From the NCBI GenBank assembly GCA_030770545.1, contig CM061100.1:5835501-5899500 (forward strand): 64,000 nt of DNA, in the 5' to 3' direction. Position 1 is the stretch's first letter; every line of letters starts with the position of its first letter. Below, in pieces: positions 24,601-37,205 of the stretch. Made by a program: the position numbers and the translations under genes. The stretch comes from Macropodus opercularis (lineage: Eukaryota; Chordata; Actinopteri; Anabantiformes; Osphronemidae). The notes below the pieces were generated by a model, which saw only the letters and a program-made list of their open reading frames with translations, ran no database searches and was not told the DNA's origin.

Positions 24601-27600
24601 AATAAAAGTGTGTTTGTGTGTGTTTTGTTCGTCCTCAGACTCACCTCCATCGCCTAAAAACTCCCCATGTCACAGGATTTCAGGGAGCAATGCTCAAACA
24701 ACTGGGCGAGTCATGAATATTTATTTACTATGGACCAGGACAAGATGTAGGACATTCAAGAGGGAAGGTACAGTCCCCGAATATCTGTTGACTTGTGTGT
24801 TCTCTGTGCATCTGATGTGAATTTGGAATCAAGGTACTGTCCTCAGTGAAAGTGTTACATAATTCTACACCATTACTTGAAGATGCAAACTGTCCCAGTG
24901 CCTCTAACTTCCATGTAAGAAGCATAATGATGCAAACGTTGAAAGCAAATTATACACATCAGCGATTCTGAATTATTATTGTGCTCGCCAAGAGCTTTCA
25001 AAGACAGACTGCAGGCTCTGAGCGGCACTACAGGAGCTGATAAAAACAGACATGAACAGTCGTGCTCCGGAGCACTTTTGTGTTTTAGGAGAGATTTGTT
25101 AAGCTTCTGTGTTCCACATACAAAGCTTCAGAAAAACATCGGCTAAAATCTATTAAACGTAGTGCAAACAAATATAACACAAAAAGCATGTGCAACCCTA
25201 TAACATATGTAATGTCATCATGCTCGCCTTCTAACATCAAGGAGTTAACTTTCTCTTTTCTTCCTCCAGGGCTGTTTCCTTGACCCTGTTTCGTCCCGTG
25301 ACGACGCCATGTGTGCTCCCATCATCCCACCAACAACGTTCACCCTGACTCTCGTCTCCTGGGGTTTCTGAATATACACGTTAATATCTGTGCAAAACTT
25401 TAAAAGACAAAGTGAGATATTGTCTTTGAGCAAGTGAGAATACTTGAGGTGAAGTCTTGACAGTTATATAATATCACAAACCTTCAGGCTACATTCGAGG
25501 CAAGTAAAACATTTAGGTTATATTAATTAGATAGTTAATTGCTGTGGGCTGGCAGCTGAACACACATCCTTACAAGTGAAGGCGTGCCGGCTCTCCACCC
25601 TGACCGCAATGTGCAAGAACATTGCCTTGGCCACAACACGTTCCTCTGCTCTGCTTCTTGTCTTCAGCTGTGTAGAAGTATCAATATGTTTATTTACATG
25701 CGTGATTTTCAGACGTGATCTAATATTCAGGTTAGAGCAGCAAACATACAGGAGAAACATTTAAGTATTCCTAATGATGTCAGAATACTGCTGTGGCAAC
25801 CAGTGGTGCAAACACCTGCATCCAAACATACACAACTATAAAACAAAGGGCTTCTGGATCCTCTCTTGGACTGGTTGAACATCAAGACGAGGCTTTTTTT
25901 TTGTACCCGTCAGAGCATCCTGTCACCTAAAAGTTCAGCATGCCTGCACACAGCAGGGTGGTGAGGCTGGCAGAGAGCCTGAGTTTGTTAGCTGCCCTGA
26001 AGCCACCACGTCTCACGGAAGACAGACCTCATCCAACCAGAGCATCAACACTCCGTCACCACGGAAACGTAGATCTCTGATAGCAGCTGCCAGTATATTG
26101 CACTCAGCTGGTTACAGTATGATCCTGTTATTGTATTAGTCATGTGTGTTATAATCATTTTATTTGCTCAGTCAAAGCGGCTGATGGGAACTGAAACAAT
26201 GTCTCACCACCTCCAGGCTCCACCAGGCTAGATTGCTTCAGAAGGTGTCACATCCTCTCACTCTATTTATATTAGTCACGGGGGATGAAAACCTTGTTGC
26301 TCTGTCACTACTTTTGTCAAGTGTCAGTTCAGGCGAGCGTCACACATAGAAACAATCTGTTAAATGTGGAAACAGTTAAGTGTACTGAGCCAAAGACGTT
26401 CGCCTGCCATGATTCAGTGTTTGTTCCGTTTTGTTCCGATGGGAAACAACCAGATTTCTTTTTCAAAGGAAGCTATTACAGTGGTTCACATTCTAGTACG
26501 GCAATATCACAGCCAATGGATGGAAACAGTGTGCTCCCACATTCTGTCATACAACGGTTCATAGCAGTAACAACCAGGTAGCTGATTACAGACAAGACTA
26601 ATGCTAGCTTCATTAGTCCGGGATAAACTAGCTTTTGTGGTGGGGATTTGTGAAAGTCCTTAGATCCATGTGGGACCTAATAGAAAACAGAGGGAGACAG
26701 AACTGATGCAGGTGCTGCATTTCTGGCCGCGTGGGAGCTTCCGCGGAAGGGAAGGATTAGTGTGAGAGGCTCTCGTGTGGCCAGAGGGAATTACTAAGAT
26801 CTAAAAGACAGGTGGGTTTCAATTCAGGGGGGAGATGCCAAAAGTGTTTTGGAAGTTGTTTTTGATAGTAGGTCAGGTGTTGATCCACGAGGGCACTTAA
26901 ACCGAGACTACGTTTCCAAGTTAGGCTACCAAGAAATGGTATCGATTGCTTTTTGCTGGCACATCTTACTACTGTCACTTTCACAGTATTGTCACATTTA
27001 TTGTAAAAACTATAATCTAAAGATTCCATAACAGTCGCTAAACATTAATTCATCTACAGTATAAAATGAAATTACAGCTACAGTATCTGATAAATAGTAA
27101 AAACACATGTTCCCAACCACATTCAGGCTTTTGGCAGAAGACAAAGAAATGTAATAAGCAGATGTGAATAATGAGGCGTATGTTTAATTTAACAGTCGCA
27201 GTCAGAATAAAATCTCTCTACTGGGATGGAGTGAAAGCGATAGTTCTTTCCAGAATAGCTGTATTTGTTATCAAGAATGAATTGGAAATGAATTGGTTAT
27301 CTACAGAGCCCAGTATGGGACGTAATGGTCTCAGTCTGTCGAAGACAACACCAGAGGATAATGTGAACATTTATCGGCATAATGTAAATAAAACTCAGGT
27401 GATCACTGAATAAACCCCATCGCTGGACAGAAACACTGAACGACTCATGTTTTCTTACTAGTTGCTTCAGCGTTTCCAGAATCAAGCGGCCTTGTCGATA
27501 TTGTCTAGCCTTGACCTGAATTCAGATTTTTATTCTTTCTCCTTATGCCTCTGACTCCGTCCTGTTCTCTTTCATTCTCTCCCTCTTTGTCCTCCTTTGT

Positions 27601-30600
27601 AATCTAAACAGAGATATCAACGCATAACGTAATTTCCCCCTTACTTTCTCATATTTTAAAAATAATAAGTAATATTTATCTATCTGTGAAAACCACACAC
27701 ATTCCCGCTTGAACTGCATTCGCTGTGCATTCCTCTTGCTTTTGTAAGCGTCTAAATAAAAATAATCTGTCTGGAACCTTCCAGACGGCACACGAGCATT
27801 TCTCCCACAGAGCAAGTGAGATGTCTCTGATTTCACAAGTGACAAGAATTCCTTCCTAAATGAAAAAGCACTGCAGTTCTGTCTTATGTAACCATATTTT
27901 AGTAGTTTGACAATCTATTTATTGTCTTCCATAACTCTGGACCAGTTACAGTCACCGAAGCTTTAGGCATCGCATCGAGTTCATTCACATTTTTGTCAAT
28001 AGACTCTTGGGTGACTGGACACTGTGTTGACTGTCCCGCAGCCTGTTCCGTCTGCTCGGTAAATATTTACATGTTATTCATTTAGCATTTGACTGGACCG
28101 CGTCCCACGTGAACTTGAACCCTGAAGACCCTTTGTCCGTTCCACGACATTTACTGTACAGCCAACCAGAAGCGAAACCGCATGTTTTCCTACAGTACTA
28201 CCCAACCATTGTGTCATAGTGCGGTAGCGGAACACATATTGACTCGGATCTGCATGTTTTCCCTACGTCGCGTTTATTTTGGACAAAACAACACGTGAAG
28301 GGATGAGACCAGCACTTACTGATACCTAGTATTTTTAAATGGCTTCCACGAACCTCTTATGATGTTCATTGGGTAAAAAACAAACTATTATTAGCTCTGG
28401 CCATGTGCGCTGACCCATGTAGGGTACACATCGTTGTCCTGATATCAACAAGTGCTGTGTCTCTCCAATACTGTAGCAGCTAAGATTAGCTAAACTGAAA
28501 TGATCATGCACATTAGGCCTTGGGAATCATAAGAGGTCAACGCCAATAGCTCACGGCTGCTGAGGTCCCGGTAGACACGAAGCTGAGGTGCTTAAAATGT
28601 ATGACGTTTACTAATGTTACTGCACGTTGACCCGAAATTGTTGCAGACAAACTGCAACCGTTCGTTCTGCTCAGAGCAGAGCAGCGGACATTTAGTGGAG
28701 AAAGTGAAACATGCTGCTCAGCTCAGCGTGTTTTGACAGCTGTCAGTCACAGCCAGCGTCACAGCCAGCGTCACAGCCAGCGTCATAGCCAGCGACGTCA
28801 CATCAATAAAATAAGCAGTCCATTCTACTTTCTCATGTTGTGAACCAGTTTGATATTTTGGATTCAGCCCCAGGGACAAAGCTGAGTCACCTGCGTTTAA
28901 TGGAGCTGAGCGTACTGTTTGCCTGGTATTACATTACTGGGCAGTGTCTCTCTACTCAGACAGAAAAAGCTCATAGTGCTGTGTTACACATTTAAAATAG
29001 CTGTTTTTAATTTAATTTGCAAGAATAATGTAGTTGTGCCTAAATTTAGTTGTAGACAGAAATAGCAGAGGTTGATTGTATGAACAATGCTTCAACATCA
29101 AATGGAAAATGCTAGAGAGCTCAAGTTCAATCTAAACAGATTTAATCTCCATCTCTTTGTCACTATTAAATACAAAAGTCCTCATTTGTGTTCTTTAAAC
29201 GCAGATTGCGTTCTAAACTGAGAAGTGTCTTGTGAAGAGTGTTCTTTACTGACGACAGGCCGGAGCACCACACATGCATCCAGCTGTTCTCCAGGATGTG
29301 ATGTACGCTAACCTATTTACACGTTGTTCATCGCGCCGCGATGTGTCCTTGACACGACGCAGGAATGTAAGCGATCGCGCAACAATCGGTAAACACATTC
29401 AAATGGTTTTCCTTCCAACGTCTGCAAAGACAGCTGCTATTTATCCAGACTTCAAACATCAGACAGTCCCCATAAACAAAATGTTTGGTCTGCTCAAGCC
29501 AAAAATGCAGCATCCACACGTGTCTATTGCACAAATCTTTGCGTGGATGCATCACCTTCACAAGCGGAAAGAAGATGAGAGATAGCACAGTGTCTGAACA
29601 CAGAGGAGGAATGTCAGGACGTACCAGTGGATCAAGTGGACGAATCTGTATTTAAATGATGACGCTCCTTCGTTTATTTATCTATATCTATTAATGTTTA
29701 AACGATAATGCAACTTGTGTATAAGTAATAATTAAATAACAAGCACAACTCTCCCCACTGAAACACTCTGGTTTGCTAAATCAAGCTTTAAAGACGTGAT
29801 CGCAGGCTCACGAATCGACGTTACAAATCTTTAGTTAATATCTCTTGGTCAAAGGTTGGACACACGCACACAAACCCGCACGCATTCAGCTTCGGCATCT
29901 GGAGATGTCACACGACTTATGAGTGAGAGGAGACGAGGGACCGTTTCAAATAATGGAAACTCAACCCTCGAAGGAAAAGTATCCATGACGCCAATAGGTA
30001 GTAACATTACTCTTGAATCTGCCAAGACCAATAGGCTCCAGCCCCGTGTGCTGCATTCCTCGTCTGCACGGCTCACACACACTGCCATTTAAGGCTGCTG
30101 AGTGTGCCGACGGGTTTCAGGAAGAATAGAGGCAGATACTACGCAGCACTGCCTCTGATATTCTACAACGATAACGTGAGCATCTAATGCTCACCTCTCT
30201 AATGTCATTAGGCTACAACTAAGCCTATGGTTTACCTTTGGAGCTCTGATATCACTATCTGCTTATCTTTCTTCCATTTTCTCTCTCTGTGTTTCTGCAT
30301 GTGCTTTGTTTTTTAAAAACCACACTAAGCACTAAATGCATATTGATATATAAAACATGTGCAGGTCAGATGGTGGAAAACATAATGACCTTACGCTGTA
30401 CATTCCAGCTTTACTGTACTAATTTTAGTAAATTATATTAATAACTTAAAACTTTCCATCAATATTTACAAGACAATGAGACACTAAGAATTTGTAATTT
30501 ATTGTTTCTTACTCTACCTTTGCCAAAGTGCAGTAAAACAAGACACGATACTGTCTGCTGGCCAAACAGGATGTGATGCTTCCCTCTGTTGGACAATACA

Positions 30601-31140
30601 ACTACTACCTGCCCTACAACAGTCGCAGCACTTCCTATTAAACAGGAGCCGAAAAGAAATTCTTTGGGACTTTTAATATGTTTATTGCAATTTACCTTGA
30701 CGTTATGATATATTTCCTGAGTTCCTGGCTATGTTTCCTGCATTATTTTTAAACTCTTTTGCACTTTTACGCTTTTTAATGGAATCGTGTATAACAATCA
30801 CGACAGTCGTCAACTAATATATTGTGAGTTAGTTTCGAATAAATCTTCTCTTCACTCTTGGTCAACAAGGTCAAATCATTTCTAGCACTTCCTCTGTCTT
30901 GCCACTTGATGTCGCCCTGTGTACAGAAAGCAATGGACTGAAACTTGGACTGACATGTGAGACTGATGCTCTGCTGATGCAACACTATCAAATGTAGACA
31001 GAGCAAAACATCACTCAGTTTGAAGAAACAATAGGAAACATTTAAATATCCAGCTTTTACAGACCCAGTGCCAATACCAGCATGCGTATGTTTTAATGTC
31101 TCAGCATTGTAGTCAATCCTTATTATTATTATTATTATTA

Positions 31141-31176
<36 letters not shown>

Positions 31177-34100
31177 GTAGAAATCCTCTAGAAGAACATG
31201 TCATAACTATTACTATTGCTATAACCGTCACACTTCATGAATTAGCCAGTGTCATTGGTTCTGTAGCTGCTTACCTTCCTCCCAGAGAACAGCATACACA
31301 GCTGGTGCATGGAGCCTCCGTTCTTGGTCAGCTCCTTCTTCAGGGTTTTGGGTGACGGGAGGGTCCAGCCGCCCTTGTGGTGCGCTCCCCCCACCTCCAG
31401 GCAGTTGATGGCGTTGTCGGAGGTGAAGCAAGGTGTGCGAGGGTCCTGCAGGAGGCTCCCCTCACTGTGTGTGCGTCTGCGGAGGGAGTTCTGCACACTG
31501 AGTCCCCCTCCTCCATGTTTCTCACAGGTGGCGCCCTCCACCATGCTGCGGCGCTTGCTGTCGCTACGCTGCAAGTAGGCGTCATCGCTGTCGTCTTCAT
31601 CATCGTCCTCTTCGGACTCTTCGTCCTCGTCTTCGTCGTACTCTTCTTCATCGGTATTGGGGGAGGAGAGGGCATCGGCGCTAAATGAGCGATCGAGGCG
31701 CAGCTCAGGGATGACAAACGAAGATGATGAGGAGGAAGGTGGCGCATTGGTGTCAGGAGGTTCTGAGGCATTGTCCTCATCTGTGTTGGACACCACCAGG
31801 TTTAGGTTGACCTCCTCCTCTTTCTTCTCTCCTTCCTCCTCTCCTTCTTCCCTTTCCTCCACTTCACTCCCTGCACTATTTCTGCTGGCCCCGTCCTCCT
31901 CGTCTTCCTCCCCCCTGTTCTCAACATCCTTCACCTCTCTCCAGATCTCCATCTCATTCCCCTCCATACTCTTGCAATCTTCACCTTCTGTGGAAGGAGG
32001 TGGTGTGGGAGGCACCTTATGCCGCTCCACAGATCCCATCAACCCCCCCAGGGGCATGTAGACCTCATCTAGAGGGGTGAGAGGCTCCGAAGGGTGAGGA
32101 CTGCCCAAGGTTGGAGGCTCAGAGGGGCTCGAAGGATACAGACTGCTTTCCTCACCCTCAGAGCTGCGGGGGGGCAGATGGAGACACACACCTCCTCGAT
32201 CCCCTCCTACTCCGCCCAGGTCACGTGAAGGGGCATCCACCTTAGGCTCCAACATCTACAAAGCGAATCAGATAGAAAACGTTAGTCTAGACATGTTTTT
32301 CGACTATGGATGTGCTTTCTGTGCTGCAGGTTGTAAATAATCATGACCCGCGAGCTCACATCACAGACCACAGCGTAAACATCGTCGAACTAACTGAATG
32401 ACAGCATGAAGATGATGCCATGTGTCTTTCTAATTGGGTCTAAGAGTGGGTTGCGTTTCCAATGGTAACTGGCTAAACAGACCACATTATAAAACCAGAA
32501 TCAGGGAGGTTTATATATTGAACTGTGCTGCTGTATTTTTCATGTGTGTTGCTAGATGCTGTACTACACCCGAGTCAAATTCAGGCAAATGCTGCTTTAA
32601 CCTCTTCCAGGATCTAGTTCACTTGTTTACTTATACGTAGTCATAAAGGACAAGTCGTAAAGACATTCCTTGGTGTTTCCTCTCATCCTCAACTCGCAGC
32701 GATTCCGTGCTCTGGTGTGCAGCAGTAAAAAAAAAAACATCCATAAATACTTTAAACACAAACAATGCTCTGGTTTAAATATTAAAATAAAACCTACAGT
32801 GGAAGGTTAGAGCATTAGTGAGTTAAGACAGTAAGACGCTTTGCTGTAGAATATTTAAAATCCAACTTAGTGTAGAATATGAATCAAAGATGACAGAGAC
32901 ATTTAAGGAAAGTACACAGGCTCAAGCAGGATCAAACGAAGTGAATGTCTTGAACTGAAAGGTCAAACATAAGATTTTCTTCTCTCACTGTCCAGTCTCA
33001 CAGTTTCTCACCCAGAGCAACACATTAGGGTGACGAGGAGCATATTGAGGTGTTATAATCAGAGAAGAATAACAAGCCTGTTTTAGCTTCTTTAAGTCTG
33101 CGGCTACTCTAGTTTAAAAGGTCTCATTGTGCTGCTCAAGTTAACTCATGATGACGCTCTGCAGTCACAAGACGCTGTGCTCAATTAGACATAACACGGC
33201 TCCTCTCAGGCCGCTCTCATGATATTTCACAAGCTGTTTGCGTACTTCTGACCTGTATTCATGAACTTTGTAAGGACTTCAAGCTAGGATTGACTCAAAA
33301 ACATTCAACTGTAGATGGAGACGTTTAGAGTACAGCTGCTGCTCCCATGTGTAATGAGCAGTTGAGGTGCCTTTTTCTGCTTCACTTCAACTAGTAAAAG
33401 GCCTTGGTGCGGACGCAGTGCACGCGGGAGGGATTATGCACTTCACCTGGCTTGGAAGGCTGCGGGATCCCACAGGAGGAGCTAAAGGCCGTTGCTAAAG
33501 AGAGGATTCCTGGACTACCATGTCCCAGCGAAGCATTCGATGATGGATGGATGGAGGCAGCAATCGAAAGGTTGAAAAATACAGAGTAGCACAATCTGGG
33601 TCTTAACGGATCTCGCTTGTCCCAGCACGGCCACTGTGAAGCCCTCTGAGACCAAAACGGTGGCTCACGGCGGCTATAAATATAAGCTTGACTTATCTCG
33701 TTGTTCATGGGTTCGTACGGCACGGCTGGCCCACACAGATACCGGCCTCTCATTTCCCCCTGTAACTCCCCCTTAACCCTCCTGCGATCCTATCTAAATG
33801 GTTCACAGCAGTGTTACAACCTAGACATGGAGGCTTCTTACTGACTCACAGGGTGTGCGAGGGGTATTTTTAGAACGAAATGCACTTTCATACACGCACC
33901 AACACAGGAAAGTGGAAGCAAAGTCCCTGCTTCTGTATCTTTCTGCACATCTTTTCCTGTTCTTGGACCAGGTGGTCCTAGTCAGGAGAGTGAGTCACTG
34001 CCTGCCTCTGTGACCCCATTCTCTTCTCTTTCCCTGTCTTACATGTACGTACATAAACCTGTGACTGCTGAAGATATAGTTTGAGACACAATGGAGCCAC

Positions 34101-37100
34101 CTGTCCTATTAAATGATCACACACTCTCTGCAGTGGATACACACAACAACATCAAAGAGCTTCAATTTAGCCATGTATATCATTTGAGCCTTTACGTCTT
34201 GTCTTAAGAAGTGAAATGTCTTCAGACACATGCAAGTATTTTATACACACAAATATGACTTTAAATCATCAATGATTCAACAGATCACAATCTCTGGCAT
34301 CGCATCAATTAAGCAAGGAAATACAACCTTTGCTAAAAGCCAGCGAGGGCTGGATGCAAGAGAGCGAACGGATGGAGGAGACATAGTGGACAAGAGGAAG
34401 GGGGAAGGAAGCGAGATGAGTAAGAGAAAGAGGAGGACAGACAGAAGGAAATAATACAATAATAATGGCAAATAGAAAAAGACTGGCTTCAGCTCGCTGG
34501 GAAGATTTGATTTAATGCCTTGCTGGACGACTAATTTCATGACCTCCATCATGTTAGAGCTTGTCTTCACACTAAGGCCAGCAGGCAGCTACTGTTCAAG
34601 CTACTAATGATATTCCTTCATCAGCTAGTGAGCCACAGTGAAATTCGTTTGAGGTCACTGAAGTCAGTTTACATGCTGAACCTCACTACACCGGGAATTA
34701 ACAGGTTTTGTAGCCACATTAGCAACGCAGCTGAAGATAAGAAGGCTGGTCCACCACTCTTCTCCACAGACCAGAGGCCCAGAGGCCGACCAGCACCACC
34801 AGGTTAGGAATGACTCTCAAAAGGATTAACAAGCCCAGTTTGTTAAAACTAGTTGGGTCTAAAAACAATCTGGCGCATCAGCAGATGGTGGAGTTTATCA
34901 CATTTCCCAGAGTCTGTTCAGTCCAATTTCCTTTCTCCAAGACATCAAATCACTAAAATTCAAAAACAAAACGGCTCAGGAACCTTTTAAAAAACTACCA
35001 GTGCTTAGATGGAGATCTGAGCCTTCCCACCATCACTGGGGGATGGATAAAGCTGTGCCACAGACAGTGCAGCTCTTTTGTACAAAGGCAATTCTTGCAC
35101 CATCAACAGACACATAGTCTGGACATACAGTAGCAGACGTATACGTGACGTGTTCTTGACGTGACTACTGCATGTTGACTAAGTGCAATAAAAACACTGG
35201 AGAAACCAGATTTGAGCAAAAAGTCTTCCTACAAAACCCACTTGGTCAATATCGTCTGCTAGACTGTGCACAGTAAAAACATATATGCACGGACAGTCAC
35301 CGTGAGACAATAATGTGAACCTTGTGCCACGGTTACCGTGACGACGAGAGACCCAACCCAGGGGAGCAGCTGTGCTGTGTATTTTCAAAAGCTGAAGATG
35401 TACCTATGAACTGACTCATGGTCATCTCTCTGCCCTTCACCTTCCCAGTGTGCAGGTAGTTCTACTGTAAGTACCGTAAGGCATTACAGTAGTGAGCACC
35501 ACACTCTAATGGGTTAATGTATCCACTATAAATCCCACTGATTAGCGCTGCTGTTATAAATATTTCCACAGCCAAACAAAAGGATCTGCTTTCTATTGTC
35601 TCCCCCATTTTCCTCTTTCTGCGTCTCCTCTGTTCACTAACTCAGGGGTGGAGGTGTTTGACAAATTAGCTGGTAGAATGTATAGGTGATGCACATAATC
35701 CATCTATATTAACTGTGTTCTATTGATTTGATTGATTTCTTCAAAGGACATGTGAAGTCAGGGAAGTCCTCCTCTTTACATGGGCCCCGAGAGAAAACAT
35801 AATTAAAACGGTGAGAACAAGAAACAGGATTAAAGTTGGTCAGACTGGGGACGAACACACAGATTTATGCTCCGTGGCTTTACACTAGTTTTGGTCCTTG
35901 TATAATAAATGTTGTGAACAAAGTCTAGAAACTATGATTGTGAGAAAGTGGTTTAAATGTGTTAACCATGGCTTTTTGGCTACATGTTTTCCCATTTTCC
36001 ACTACATTTGCAATGCACACTGAGGATATGATTCCTAAACAGCTTCTGACTATCATCTGCTGCCAGCCCTGTTTGATAAGCACCAGCGCCCTGTGGTTTG
36101 GATTTACTTATGTGTTTGTCCCACTTACCTAATTTCTAATTACGATGTGTGAATGGTAACTAGCTCCAACTGATAACATCTTTATCGTAGACAGACATTT
36201 TAAATCCATTGGCTGCGTTGTGTGCAGTGTATTTGTTGCTACACAAAGGTATAACTGAGGTGAGGTTGTTCATGTCACTGCACATGTCTAAGCTAACTAA
36301 ACATATATTAGGCATCTGATCTGTGGATTAAAGATTTAGATGCATTATTACTTTGTGTAAAACCAATAACATGTTAAGGGCCCATATAGATGATCAATCT
36401 CTGAATGGCCTCATTATATGCAGCGCAATGCACCGGCCTCTTTCGCCCTCGATTTCACAGAGAGAGGCGAGATGAGACGGTAATAGTCGTTTATCTGTCA
36501 AACCCCTCCATTGTGTTCAAGCTAAAAGGGAAGAAGAGCACAGGAAAATGGAAAAAGGGAGCCTGAGAACATGAGAAAGGACAAGATGTTAGATCAACTG
36601 TGATAATAAAAAAAACTATTTTATCTGAATGACTCGATAACTGCATTAAAGCTGGGCTGGAGGAGTCGACCCTTGGGTTTTTAATTCACCCGTATATGAG
36701 CAAGTAGAAACGAGTTAAGAGCTTTGCAGCTGACAATGGCAATGTTGTCTCCACACACACAAAGTCCAGCCACATCACAGGTACAGTGCCAGCATCGGAG
36801 CACTGGAGACTATTCATAGCCATATTTCACCAGTAGCCATCCTGTATGTGTGGTCATGTTAAAGTCCTTGTGTCACAGCCAAAGAGCAGTCACTATCCAC
36901 GACAGCTGAAAAGTGGTGTAACGGGATGGGGCTGGTTTTCTGCTTGTGTGTTGGTGTGTGTGTGTGTGTCTCACTTTGAGAAATGCAAAGGCATTATTGA
37001 TAGAAGTCCAGGGTTCAGAGAGAAAATGTCATTGACGTAACTCGTCCCGTGACGCCGGGCAGCTGAAGACAATGTGACCACTGAGAAAGGCTGGAAAAGG

Positions 37101-37168
37101 CCTTCATAGGGAGAACAGAGAGAGATGTTTGTGTGAGAGTGTGTAGAGGTGGACGGCTTGTGTACATA

Positions 37169-37205
<37 letters not shown>

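Larger units (their letters stand above)
20653..31274 (-). other. rgs3: rgs3 intron between the acidic exon and exon 8
   Basis: This 10.6 kb intron contains the compound CA tract, the 12-bp tandem repeat, the TAT/TAG repeat and a possible 9-nt microexon at 24645-24653. A 171-codon ORF on the minus strand (21261-20746) has no recognisable domain and is probably chance. Confidence 0.75.

Noticed and set aside
31309..32061. Long open frames on the opposite strand or in shifted frames over the acidic exon.
   Set aside because: They are shadows of the strongly biased GAA/GAG/TCC codons in the rgs3 exon; the true frame matches mammalian RGS3.
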